Positions 1-12,096 of a stretch of 64,000 nucleotides of DNA are shown here, one piece after another. A model generated the notes under the pieces. That model did not search any database, was not told the DNA's origin, and saw nothing but the letters and a program-made list of their open reading frames with translations. The translations under genes were made by a program, and so were the position numbers. The stretch comes from Hygrocybe punicea. Its lineage: Eukaryota; Basidiomycota; Agaricomycetes; Agaricales; Hygrophoraceae. The DNA is taken from positions 1,488,001 through 1,552,000 of the forward strand of contig OY744464.1 in NCBI GenBank assembly GCA_963556145.1, in the 5' to 3' direction. Within the stretch, counting starts at the first letter, position 1. Each line of letters starts with the position of its first letter.

Positions 1-116
1 CAGCGCCAAGTCTACCTCCAAAAGGTGGATGTCAATTATCTGGCTGTTTAGCCTTTGCAAGTGTACGTTTCTCAATTGAAATATGACAACAATAGTGGCT
101 CAATTGCCAGATCTAG

Positions 117-3100
117 ATGGCTCTTGTCATTCGCCCAGATACAGTATGTGTTTGTGGCCGGCACTGGTTTTCTCATGACAATGTCCAGTGTGTTCTTCAT
201 GACATTCAGTTGTTTAGTGTCATGCTAACCTCTGCGTCATGTACAGAATGCCAGCTGTTTCCACGTCCACATCCCAACCAGCAGTCTCCCTTCCTCTAAA
301 CCTAGCCCCCAACGTGCCACCAGCAACCCTTTGGACTGGAACCCAGCCTCCGATTGCAGGCTCTGCAAATGATAGACGAATGGAGGCTGCCCGAAACCAT
401 CGTCCTACTGGTGTTCCATCCTCTCATGTACCTGACTTTTCATCTCACGGTCGTAGTAATACTGGCAACACTCGTACACGAGGCTCATCTCACAAGGCAT
501 TTCCATCGAATCGGGCTGCAAAAACAAAAGTGACTTCCAAGACATTTGAAGTTCTTTTCTTCCCTTATTCGGTATGCACACATGTCTGAGTTCCAGGTCT
601 GCTCACAATCTGGTGCAACAGCCTTTCAATAATTGTGGTCCCGAACATGCAGAGGACCCCCGTCCAAAAGAGATACGTGTTTTCTATGAGAAGCTCCCCG
701 ACCTTGTCCATCATTTCCGCTCAAATGGCCTTATGTTTCTGGTTACCCTCGATGAATCAGCCAATAACTCAATTCTCAGCCAACTCAATTCCCAAATCTT
801 CTCGCATTTCTCAATGTGCCATTTGCATTTTACATCGACAGCAACTGATATCTCGCCTCTGACTGAACTACAATATGAAAGGTTGCCGTGGTGTCTTCTT
901 GTAGGAGGTAATCAGCAATGCCAACGTGACTCTCAACTGGTCAATCTCTACAATATCCAGACCTACGCATTTACCATTGCCACTCTAATCAAAGTCTCAA
1001 CGAAACTTCCCCATCCTCTCACACCTGATGCAGCTATGATTATGCTCGGTAACGACTTTCATCTTTTCAGAGATTTCATTTTGTTAATTATCTCCATCTA
1101 GCTCCTTGCCGTGGACGAATCTGGGGTCCCATATCATCTGAATCCAAGGAACCCCACCCATGCTTTCCACCTCGTGCTATCTCTCATTTTCTCTCCCGTG
1201 ATGATCCTGATGAACAAGTAACTTGCTTCGATACATGCCCGACATACGTTGAACCTCTATTTCTGATGGATGATGGTGACCCTCCCTATCATGTCCGTAT
1301 TTCTGTGTCTACCGAGTCTATGTTGACAAACCCCCTCTCTATATATATATATCAGCTTCTAGACGACGAAGGTCCCAGTAACCATGGCACATCTGGACAA
1401 TCTCACCCGGTGATTCCATACTCAATTACATATTTGTTATTTTACTGACTTGTCAATAGTCGATTGAAATTCCTAATCCAACTGCATCTGCGACTCCCTT
1501 TCTATCGTCTGTACAATCATTCAGTAGCCCAACCAGTATCAGTCCGTCCATGACACTTGTTATGCATGTTCGGTTGTCTGACTTGCCAATAGGTCATCTC
1601 AATCCAAGTTTTTCATTCTCAACCTTTCACATTCCGCATAATCGCAATTCCATACCATCATCTGCCAGTGCAAGTACTTCAAGTTCCGCATTGTCATCAA
1701 GATCATCTCATTCTTCCCATATTGCACTGCCTACTTCTCAGATTGTTACTCGCAGCGCAACTGCACGGCGAAGCCACATTACTAACGTTATTGATCTCAC
1801 AGACGATCATTCTCCTCTTCACGAACATTCTAACCATCACAGCTGTGCCGCCTGGATTGCATATGTCCAAGATCACTGTCACCTTCCCCAAAACCTGCCG
1901 CAAGCATCCTTTGAAGCGATTAGTGTCGAAGATGGTGCATCTGCGTTGTTTTCCTACCTTGTAGCTCAGGCATCTGGTGCCCGTCCAGATGAATACACGT
2001 TACCTGATGGAGCTTCAATCCCTCACGAGTTCCCTGTTGCCAGTTTTTTCAAATGCTGGCGTGATTGGTATATGTGAGTTCTGGTACATCAGAAAGGTGG
2101 CGGTCCTAACAACCAATGATCAGTGGCGAGGGTGTTGGGACTGCCGTTGAACGAGCCGTTATCAGAGCGGCCATCAAGATGATGGTGGAGAATACGAAAT
2201 TCTGGAAACTTCTCAACAGCGATGAAGGCTACTATACCATTGCCCTTCGTCCAGGAGCCCCAGTCATCACCCGACTTCATTATTTCAAGGCATGTGGCAT
2301 GCTTTGTCTCCTGCACTTGTACATTCTCTCTGTTGGCCCCGATCCAGTCAACCCATTCCTCCTCGAATACTCCATCAATGGTCTCCCCGGCATTATGAAA
2401 ACCAGCCTTATATCAACATTGGCGCCACAAACTGCAACTCGATTGAGGTCGTGGCCTACTGATCCAAATGTCCCTTTGCACCAAGACTCCAACATTCACG
2501 ATCTTCGCTACATTGTTTCTGAGTACTTGGGTATGAATGTGAGTAATCAGTCTCCAGCTAGTTCACTCTGACATGAGTTCTGCTTAGCCCGTTGAACTTC
2601 AACTCGAATCTGTATCGCAAGAAGAGCATGTTGCGTTGACGCCCCTGATCTATTCGGGTGCATTGCTCCAAACCCACCAAGATTGTGAGCAAAATGCTGA
2701 ATTACTTGCATTTCGTGATGGCTTCAATGTCCGCATAAGTCCTAATATTCTGGCCGTCGATGTAAGTGTCTCGGAGTCTGCTATGTATATCCTAGTGTTG
2801 ATGAACCGGCAGACTTTACGAAACTCATCGGAAACCATCTTGAAAGAGGTTTATGGGCGGGTTGTCAAGTCTCCGTCAGATGTTATCAACCTCATAAATG
2901 TACATGTCGAAGACGATTTGGACGAGAATCAAGAACCGCAATCCCACAACAATCTCCTTGACCATTTCCTTCTCTGTTTCTCTCGTTACCTCCGTGGCGC
3001 TGGTCACCCAAACCATCCAAATCTTAGCCCGGACGTTATACCACCTTCTTTTCATGAAGCAGCAAAAGATGATTTAGCATTTCGTGCAAGGCGCTTCCTG

Positions 3101-3539
3101 TTCATGGTCAGTGGTAGTGAACTCTTACTGGGAAATGGACAGCATATCACTGTACGTGATTTTGCTGCTCATCATATGGTAGTCATAAGCTTATTTGGTC
3201 CATCAGATACGCCTTGTCAAGTCCTTGCCATTACGCACTCAACCTACAAATCAACAAGATCAGGTACCAGGTAGTAGGCAGGCAATTCGATCGCAAGTGC
3301 GTAGTTTGCTCTCCGTGCTCTATGTACAAACTGAATGGACAATGCAGTCTGATATTCCGTCGCCATTCTTTTTACGCACATGCATGATGGAGCTATGTGT
3401 TCCCATCAACAACGCCTCCAAGATGCTTCTCCTCGACTTCGTTCCAGATGATGATCAAACAGCCACCTCTTTTGATACCTGGGCTCATCAATCCCTATTC
3501 CAGCTTGACCATGGCAGCGAAACCTTCAACCAAGCTTGA
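117..3539 (+). CDS. HECT-like ubiquitin-ligase family protein, multi-exon (5' end uncertain)
   Basis: I read this as one gene with about eight exons and short introns. The first visible exon (117-209) carries a small Cys/His cluster (CVCGRHWFSH) and splices in phase to a Pro/Ser-rich exon beginning MPAVSTSTSQ. A middle segment (about 650-1100) is unassigned. A Ser-rich linker (1550-1800) leads to the conserved C-terminal half: GEGVGTAVERAVIRAAIK near 2125-2180, then IVSEYLGMN, and a last exon with FLRTCMMELCVP near 3370-3400. The order resembles the HECT E3 ligases that are expanded in Agaricomycetes, where the Cys of an RTC/HTC motif forms the ubiquitin thioester. In-frame TGA ends the gene at 3537-3539. 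If functional it would attach ubiquitin to unknown substrates. Exon joins between 560 and 1500 were not all verified, so frameshifts are possible. The HECT call is family resemblance only. Confidence 0.5.
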
Positions 3540-5418
3540 TGCTCTGCCTTTGCATGTTATCGCCATAATCTTTCCATCACAGTGCCACTTGTATGCTGTC
3601 TTTACCCGTAAACTGTCCTTACGCATGCAATCACGATTCACAATTAATGTCCATTTGCACAAACGAGCAATTGAAAAACAAATTGAACACGCTACTACAT
3701 CTTCTACTAGTAGTCTCTCTTGGTAGGCCCTCTCTGCTGTGCTGGTCGAATTGTAACCGAGGCCCACATCCTTTCGACGATTGGATTCATCAGAGAGGAT
3801 AACACTGGCGCACTGGCATCATTGCTGTATGTGATTGAATAACAAAATCGACTTTAGAATTCAAACCTCTCACCGAGATTGGGCAGAATCACTTCGCTCC
3901 TGAGGCTGACTGGTTTGGATCTCGGACTCAGGTAGGTCAGGTTTGGCTAGTAACGAGCTCAATCCTGAAGGCGCAAAATACCAGGATCATAGCACAGTAC
4001 CTTTGTCACAAGTGCTCGAGTCCGACGGCATGGTTGTGGTGAAGATTCCACTCACAGATGGTGGGCTTATGTACCCTGCCAGTGCTGCATCTCGATTGGA
4101 TCCACCAAGAAGGAGTCGTGTTTGCACAGATCCGAGGGTTTTCGAGGTGAACGTCTTCCTGCACCGGCATGGAATTCCTAAAATGGTGCCGAAAACTGCC
4201 TCGCAAACGCAAACGCAGTTCAACACACCCGCGTACAACGCCAACGAGGGTGCAACGGTTAGGGAGTGGGGCAGAAACGCCCAATGCTGGGGCCAACGCC
4301 GCCAGAGAGACACCGCACCCTCATGTGTGGTTACCACACCTTTACAATAGGCCCAGGCACCTTGCCCCATTGCAAACGATACCACCATGGTTCACAACTC
4401 GAACCACCCCCACACACCTCCATTGATGGAAATGGTGCCACGTACCCACAATGACGAATTCTACCACAACTGAGCCGGTTGCCCTCACGTCCCACCAAAA
4501 TAACGCCAACAACGCCGGCAGTCCTTGGCGCCTCCTCTACCACAAACGGCCACAAAACATACCCTCTCTCACAAGCACCGGGTAACGTGTCACATCCACG
4601 TTCGCCCCAAATCATGCGTCTCGATAAAACGCGTCCTAAAACGCACCTCCACCGATGCCAGACCAATCCATGCCCACGCTAGCCCAAAGTCATGATGGCG
4701 CAGCCTGGGTGCCGCGGTTGTGAACGTCGAGGCCAAATGACGTCAAAACATGAGCTGACACGTTCGCAAAGCCTTGGGAGGTGAAAAAATGCGAAGATGA
4801 GGACGATGAACGACGCACTGACAGATGGAGGAGGTTGACGCGAGGTTGAACTAGGAGACGCGACGGGGTTTGGTGAATGACCGGGATGATACGCCCGCCC
4901 TTGCTAGCATTCCTTCGTCTGCCACGCATACCCAATCACCTCCACGCCATTCATCTGGGCTGAAGAGGCCGCGTTACAACCAGCTCACCACATTTCCTGA
5001 CCGTTTATCCGCCTCGCGACCTTTTGGTCATCCACTCCAACTCCCGGCGACGTCGCCACCTTGCAACGCCTTCCCGACGATTACGGCCACAAGCTGCCTC
5101 ATTCGCCCCGTATTCCCTGCTCCCACGCCTTTTTGACACCCCAGCCATGTACAACCCCATTACCACGTAAGAGTCTACATCCCTGACTGCAGATGGGCTC
5201 ATCCAATCTCACAGAGCCCCGTCTGACCTTGCGTTCGCCCGTGTCATCCTGAATTCATGGTTGCCAGCCATTTAGATCATCCAGTGGTGGCCACTGGCAC
5301 ATTCAAGGCAGTATGTGGGGTAAGAGATGACCCATTCATTACTAGCAATTCAAGGGTATATTATCGCACCGATTTTCTCAATTTGTAGTTGTAATCCAAC
5401 TTTTTCACACCGTGATGC
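3540..5418. other. gene-free stretch, GC-rich core
   Basis: Between about 4160 and 5150 the DNA is markedly richer in GC and CpG than its surroundings, which opens short overlapping reading frames on both strands. None has a recognisable motif, low-complexity coding signature or plausible intron pattern. I see no TE termini here. Confidence 0.5.
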
Positions 5419-7242
5419 ATGGCCCATGTCCCTGATCCGAGTCATGAGCCAATATCTCTGCAACTAACAAGCATACATATTGCATTTGCTCAGCTGGGCC
5501 GTCGTGTCGATGTTGCGCTCCACACTCAGATTGGCGACTACGCTCAGCTCACTGAGCAACGCAACGAATGTCTGCGACTTTCTTCGCTAGTCTTGCAGGC
5601 GAGTACACATGACGAATTGTTCACGCAAAGTGGAACTAATTTCAATTTTTAGCAAATGAACTACATCCCTAATGAAGAGCGTATCATTATTGAAGCGAGT
5701 ATTGATAACATGTTGGCATGCCTTGATAAAGCATCGCAGCTCTCCGCTGACCCTCCCGATGCACCACTGATGCCAACAGCCACTCTTACCCACACAGGGA
5801 GTCGAGGCCGACCACACATTCATATTGAACCTAGCATCCTTGCACCTGCTCTCATGCTTTGCGGTCCTGCACATCTTGCTCCAGTTTTTGGTTGTTCCTC
5901 CCGCACTGTCCGCCGCCGAGCCCTTGAGTATGGCTTAGCTGAGCCAGGACCACCAGTTTATGTGGAATATGAGGATGAGGATGGTACAACAACCTGATTC
6001 TATAGGTCGTCAACAGGTGCCGTATCAGACATAGCTGATGAAGAATTAGACAAGATTTTTAGACAACTCCTTCATATATTTCCAACGTTTGGACGGCGTA
6101 TGATCAATGGCCATATACGTCATCTTGGCCATCGTATACCGCGAGCTCGCCTGGAGGCGGCATATTTTCATGTCCATGGACCTTCGACCTCCTCTTTTGG
6201 ACCTCGTCGCATACAGCGCCATGTGTACTCGGTGCCAGGTCCAAACTCCCTTGCGCATCATGACGGACAACATGGTATTTTTGACACATTCTAGAAATCA
6301 GTAACGATTCTAATGCCTAGCTTATTCAAGGCTTGATACAATGGAAAATCGTCATCCATGCCTTTGTTGATGGCTTTTCATGGCTAGTTACTGGTATCAA
6401 AGCAAGTAACAACAATCACTCCCAGACTGTGCTCGATCTGTTCTTGGATCTTATTTGTGTGCATGGGATTCCCAGCCAAGTTCGTGGAGATCATGGGACA
6501 GAGAATCTTCTGGTTGCTGAGTACATGGAAAACTACCGTGGCATGGAAAGAGGATCTTACATTTGGGGTCGGTATGTCAATTTAGTCTTGACAATGATTT
6601 CTATTCATCATCCACCACAGAAGTGTCCACAACATTCGTATCGAGCGACTGTGGTGTGATGTTACAAGCGGCTTTGGTGCCAAATGGAAGATGTTTTTTC
6701 AGAATCTTGAGCTCCATGATGGTCTCAATCCAGATCTTGATGCACACATCTGGCTGCTACACTATCTGTTCCCTCCTGCGATCAACCAGGATGCACTTGA
6801 TTGGGCAGAGGCTTGGAATTCTCACCAGATAACCATTCATGGAGAGCGACAACGAAGTCCTCGTGATATGTTCTTCTTTGGAATGCTTCAGAATGGCCCT
6901 CGTGGATTGGATGGGATTCAGGATGCTCCAGAGGAGGAGATCGAGAACCTGGACGAGTATGGGATAGACTGGGAAGAATACGATGACAACCGCATTCGAA
7001 ATCACCACATCACAGAAAACCATCTTGATAACGACAACCCCAATGACAACCCTTTCTTCACTCATCGTCCTGAGCAGCTGTCTCATGTTGCTGTTGAAGT
7101 ACCAAACTCTCCTTTTACTCCTGATCAACTTCAGATTATCAAAGACCGACTTTCTAGGCTACCACATTTCAGCTTGCGTAGCGTGGAAACACAACGGTTA
7201 CTTTGGATAGATGCATTACACATTTGTAGTACCTTTACTTAA
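5419..7242 (+). pseudogene. DDE integrase-core (rve-like) protein with one in-frame TGA
   Basis: This matches an abundant Agaricomycete integrase-core family. The first exon starts MAHVPDPSHEPISLQ and ends at a GC-AG intron (donor GCGAGT after ...LVLQ). The second exon has a helix-turn-helix-like segment (HLAPVFGCSSRTVRRRALEYG). The reading frame continues through TGA (5995-5997) directly into FYRSSTGAVSDIADEELD, so the stop replaces a sense codon, probably CGA. After introns at about 6276-6331 and 6573-6621 the catalytic core follows: first Asp in HAFVDGFS, second Asp in RGDHGTEN, Glu in NIRIERLW. The C-terminus is acidic and ends at TAA 7240-7242. Apart from the TGA the gene is open and the DDE residues are present. 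Inactivation is therefore recent, or readthrough occurs. No terminal inverted repeats were found around it. Confidence 0.75.
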
Positions 7243-8560
7243 ATAAATGATTACTCCAAGTCCCTGGCGGCATGGCCTGTGGTGTGTAGATTGTCTTGGG
7301 ACATGGGGGACTGCTGTAACAGGGTAAGATCTCGCTACTTTACATTTCTAAATAAGGAAATCCCCAACAAAATATTTTACAGTTGACGAAAATTTTTACT
7401 ACGATGAAGTTTTTTTACCATGACGAAAATTTTTACAACAACAAAAAAACTGACAATGGGAAATAAATGAAACAAAAAAATGATGAAGAAAAAAAAAACT
7501 ACAATGGTTTTCTATTTTCAAAAAGTTGAAATCAATTCTTATCTGTCAAAGATTATTATTGCTACGTCAAAATATTACCTTTTAAGGCAAGCCGTGTGCA
7601 AAATCTAGTGTAACCAAGCGAAAGTTTGTGACCGGAATGGAATTTTATTATTGTCCAAAGAGTCCCCTCATAAGTCTCAGTCTTATTAAAACCGAGCCTA
7701 AATAAATTTAGGACTCGGAAATCTGGCTGTAGACCGCCCTCAATCGCTTGATCAAGTAGAAAGTTTAGAGCAAACCATGACAGCAATAATCAGACCTTTT
7801 TTAAAATCGTCCATGTCTGTCGCCCTTTTCAAATCCCTTTTTGTTTGCATCTTTACTTTGTATGTATTTGGACCCCCCCCATCTCTGTCAAATCCCTTTT
7901 ATCACTAGGTCACTCCCCGACTTCATCGCGTCCTCCTACCTCCATTGTCATCAATAACTTTCCGTTTGTCCACCGTCCATCGACCTCTCACACTTTTACA
8001 TGATTACTCAAATCCTTTTTATCACTAGGTCCCTCCCCAACTTCATCCCGTCATCCTACCTCCATTGTCATCAATAACATTCTGTTCGCCCATCATCCAT
8101 CGTGCATCTCCCTCACCAACTATTCCAGGCATTTCCCATGTATCAGTTCCACTTTGAACACCATCAGTGTCCACCGCAAACTCCTTTTCTTCCCCTTCGG
8201 GTGTTTCACTTCTCCACGGACCGGTGAGAATGTGTATGTGAGCTGCCCCTCGATTCTGTCTCTCCAGTGTTATACAAGGTGTGGGTGGCATTTACGGGGG
8301 CCCTTTCTGTGTGGGCCCGCCGTCTTATTATGATGGGTGTTCGTTTCGGACATATGATCCCAGCTCTTTCTGATGTCATTCATGACCTTGGCACCTTTCC
8401 CTCCAGTGTTTCCCTGCCTCCTCTTCCTGTTGCTGCCAATCATAATAGCCTCCGAATGTTTCGATGACACTTTGCCCAGATTTGACAACACTGAGAGCAT
8501 TGTGCCTCACCTCAACAACACCCAGTCATCAAGATTCATAGTTTCCCGTTTACTCTTGTG
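7243..8560. other. gene-free, AT-rich then pyrimidine-rich
   Basis: It starts with A/T-rich simple sequence (7370-7520, runs of A and T with repeated GACGAAAATTTTTAC). The rest is CT-rich and contains a 120-bp tandem duplication. The short ORFs show no coding features. Confidence 0.5.
7888..8110. repeat. tandem duplication, 120-bp unit
   Basis: Two copies begin TCAAATCC(C/T)TTTTATCACT at 7888 and 8008. They share the following text (CTCCCC, ACTTCATC, CTACCTCCATTGTCATCAAT) with scattered substitutions, so the duplication is not brand new. Confidence 0.8.
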
Positions 8561-8576
8561 CATCAGCAAATCAGCA
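8561..8576 (+). repeat. left terminal inverted repeat of the Plavaka element
   Basis: CATCAGCAAATCAGCA, the exact reverse complement of 14874-14889. It is itself built of two near-identical AATCAGCA units. Confidence 0.8.
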
Positions 8577-8610
8577 TTTTGTCTGAGAACACTGAGAGAC
8601 CTGAAATTCT

Positions 8611-8686
8611 CTGAACCATCTGAACCATTTCTGAACCATCTGAACCATCTCTGAACCATCCGAACTGTCTCTCTGAACTGTCTGAC
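8611..8686 (+). repeat. subterminal repeat array, CTGAACCATCT type
   Basis: At least five imperfect copies of CTGAACCATC lie head to tail, followed by CTGAACTGTCT. The same words recur in the same orientation near the other end (14810-14832). CACTA-like transposases typically bind subterminal arrays of this kind, so this is the likely transposase-binding region. Confidence 0.7.
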
Positions 8687-8789
8687 GTGCAAAATAAGAT
8701 ATATAATATATAATATAATTAGATAGAAGTGGAAGTTAAAAGGCAATCTCGTTCGCATGATGATCAGCAAACTTGTTAACGTAGTATGA

Positions 8790-11700
8790 TCAGAAGGCTC
8801 CCAGTGAATTTGAAAAGGTGATATGACGAGGAAGGAACTCCTCCCCAAACACCAGAACAAGCAGGGCTCCTCGCAGAATGCATTCAGTATGAATGACAGC
8901 TTGAACTGGTGTCCCATTGTGATCCCGGTCCGGCTCAACAATCCACATCCCAGTATCTTCACAAGGGGCATCACCAATTGTAGAAAACCACTGCACTAAT
9001 GCACATGGGTATTGCTTCGCTTCGTGAGTGAACCTAAAGAAGAATCGGACACGGGCAACATGCAAGCTACGCATTCCTTCCAGGTCTGAGTCCTTCGTGA
9101 TGAAAATACAGTCATTCCGCGGCGCGCCACCATACCAAGATGCTGTTGCCCGAATCCTCTCACAATACATGCCCCCAATCCCAGATGGGTCACTGGGTGC
9201 ATAGAACTTAGCAACTGCTGACGGGACAACATAAATGCGGCTTCGAATGAGGGGACATTGGTCAAGGTCCACTTCTGCTCCAGGTAAGATAGCATCCGGG
9301 TGCAGTTGATCATAAAGGAATCGGCGCATGAGCTCGGGGAGCCCTGGAAGGTCAAGTTGTTCTATGAGAGAATGCAGCTGACGAGGATACTGAGATTTGG
9401 GTGCTGCCGACGAAGTAATTAGTTACCGAAATTTGCCTTCAGCCAGGAGATTACACACCCGAACGAATTGCCAAAGTAACTTCTGCAGAAACATGGGGAC
9501 CCAGAACAGCACCCGCATCAGCACCATTTAGTTGAACGTCCAGCGGGACCGGTGTAACCTCAGTTGGATCTGGAGGACGACCACGGATGTCAATGCCAAG
9601 CATCCCTCGTTCCATAAAATCAACACGAGATGCGGCCAATTTATCAAGCCGCTGATTGGTAAGGAGCATTTGCCCGAGTGCTTTGTGATGACTTGAACGG
9701 CGCCAAGGTTCCTTGACGGCTTTTATGTGTTTAGACTCTGTTATCGACGAGCAAAGTCCATTGAGTGAGCCGAACTGCTCAATAACCCATCGATAGTGGA
9801 CCAAAGAATGCTGCCTCGGCAATGAAATGCCATCTGGGCAGACACCCTCAACCTCAAAGATCACTTGATCACGATGAAATCGGGCAAGGGCATCATCCAC
9901 AGCTGCTAAGCTTGCTTCTGTATGGACAGAACGGCGAACGAGGTAGCAGAAATCTAGAAACACCGCTATTGCCCGAACCATTTGGGCAGGTACATGGCTG
10001 GCAATTGCAGGGAGATATACCTGAAAAGGAACATTAGCATAAACCGCTCATTGTTAGACATTGTACAGATACTTTCATAAGGGCCTTGGAATCGTCTCCA
10101 GTCCATTGTGCAAAGCCTCGGCCCTCTGGGAAACGCCGTAAGCCAGGAAAAGGTGGCACAGCAGCAATCCTGAGTCAAAAATGGGACATTAGCGGCAAAA
10201 AAATAAAATAAATGGAAAATGTACCGGCGATCAATGTCAGCCAAGATTCTAGCCGCGCCAGCTGCACCATGTTTGATTTCTAGATACTCATTGACCCAGG
10301 TGACCAAATGGTCCTTAAATGTGCCCTTAATGACCTGGTGGAGAAGATCGGATGTAATAAGTTCATGTATGTCGGCGCGAGGGAAGGATGCTGTGAAGGG
10401 CTGGCAATAATTTTGAGTTAGCATGCCATGGAGGTCAAGATAAGAAGGTGAATGCATACCGTAATGTCGCCAACTACACCAAAGTCCTTCCACAGCACTT
10501 TGAGATCAAATTCCTCAATAAGCACAGCTGAGTAATCTTGGGTGCGATGGAGGCCTTCGCCGTCCAGATTCTCTGGTATAGCTGTGCATCTTGAGTTGAT
10601 ACAAGTCAGTATCCGACTGTGCAGAGGAAAATCACCAACTTAACATACCTTGGGCACCAACCCTGAACGACACATGAAAGAAGTACTTGCTCGGGATAAT
10701 CCGCAATATAAGGGCCAATCCCATATACTACTCGACGATAATGACCATCGGGACACAGCGTGATCTCTGGTGTAGTCATGCCTGAGCGGAGCGGTTCCAA
10801 TATTGCGGCCAGAGATGAATGAAATAGTTGACGGCGAAATTTCCGAAATGCTGGGTCGGCCTCGTATTCCTTGTCTGCTATAGGCAGGTTCTGTCAATGA
10901 TCAACACATCTAGTTTGGATCACGTACTTTTGGGTATGGCAAGAAATCCTAAAATAGAAACTGCATTTTGGTGAGCGCGTCGGGTACTGCTGTGGACATT
11001 CCCCAAGGAAGCATACAGTGGGTAATATTGAATGTTCCCTGTACCAACCGATACCGTTGTCTTATCGCTGCCCAATATAATCGGAACAAACATCGCTCCA
11101 TGGGCATCATCAGATTCTGCAATAATATCCTGAAAATGGCATGTTAGCATGGAATTCAGCCGGGAAAAGAAACCACACACCGCCTGACGCCAAGCCCAAT
11201 TACCAGACATCAGGTTTGTCCACCTCCGCTTCCCATTCTCATCGAAATCTTGATATGGTGCATAATCGATTTCGTCTTTGAAATCTGGGTTGGCGAGTTG
11301 GTTCTGGATCACCAGACGTGGATTGCGGTGCCATACTTCATACTCCGTAGTCATCCATGGTGGGATATTATCGACAGGTTGTCTGCCAGCATATGAGACG
11401 GAAAATGAGTCCCATGGTGCATTCCCGAGAGTGGTTGAGTCAATCAAGTCATAGAGATGCTTTTTGCAAGTAAAAGGTGGGGTACCACTGTGGTCGGCCC
11501 ACATGTCCATAAGATCATTAATCTGTTCTCCTGGCATCTGGTTTCGACGGAAAAGAAAGTCTGCAATCTCAAATTCAGAGCGAGATGCGTAAGGTGAAAA
11601 GTCATTAGAAGATTTATTCTCTGGAGTTGGTGGCATAAGAGAATCAAGGTAATTTCCATTCCTGTCACAAGAGATTCCTGGATAATGTGTTAGGAAAATA

Positions 11701-11984
11701 AATGACGGTGCTTAGAGGATGTACGTACCATCAAGAATTGGATGCCGTTTGTGGGAGCCTGAATTAGGAGTGAATGATTCCGAGTCTCCATCTCCGTGCC
11801 AGTTCTCATCCATAAACTCTCGGTTGGCATCAGTCTGAATGGGTGGAGATCGTCGAGGTTGTTGTAGTATTGGAGGATGAATGGAATTCTTATGTTGCGT
11901 GTAACCAGAGCGGTTTTTGAAACTCCTGTTCTTGCCTTTACACAACCCCAGGTTGCAAAAAAATGTGCGAGATTGAGCTGACAT
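8790..11984 (-). CDS. Plavaka transposase (intact-looking)
   Basis: The first exon (from 11984, MSAQSRTFFCNLGLCKG) carries a C2H2-like zinc finger (CNLGLC...HKNSIH). After the intron at about 11668-11727 come conserved Plavaka blocks: FEIADFLFRRNQMPGEQIND, PPWMTTEYEVWHRNP and MFVPIILGSDKTTVSVGTGN. These are followed by FPRADIHELITSDLLHQVIKG, VHYRWVIEQFGSLNGLCSSI and a C-terminal region ending SNSLGAF at TGA 8790-8792. I checked two exon joins (about 11727/11668 and 9467/9413); both keep frame with GT-AG introns. The protein cuts and pastes the element by a DDE-type reaction in the nucleus (family knowledge; I did not place the three acidic residues). It is transcribed away from the partner gene starting at 12097. 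Confidence 0.85.
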
Positions 11985-12096
11985 GTTGATGGCAGTACAA
12001 GACGGAGTGGCAACTACAGTTGAAGGCGATGGCCCCAGGCCAGTTCAAAGTCCCTGGATATAGGACTTTAAAAACAAAAATAAAAAGTCGAACGAC
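11985..12096. promoter_or_regulatory. short bidirectional promoter region of the Plavaka element
   Basis: Only 112 bp separate the start codons of the transposase (minus) and the partner gene (plus), so transcription of both must be driven from here. There is no clear TATA box. Confidence 0.45.

Noticed and set aside
3987..4666. Overlapping ORFs of 85-135 codons on both strands
   Set aside because: They are open only because the local DNA is GC-rich and poor in stop codons; no motif, and all frames are open alike.
8507..8977. Minus-strand ORF running across the left end of the Plavaka element
   Set aside because: It is a shadow of the transposase C-terminus in another frame and runs on through the subterminal repeats.
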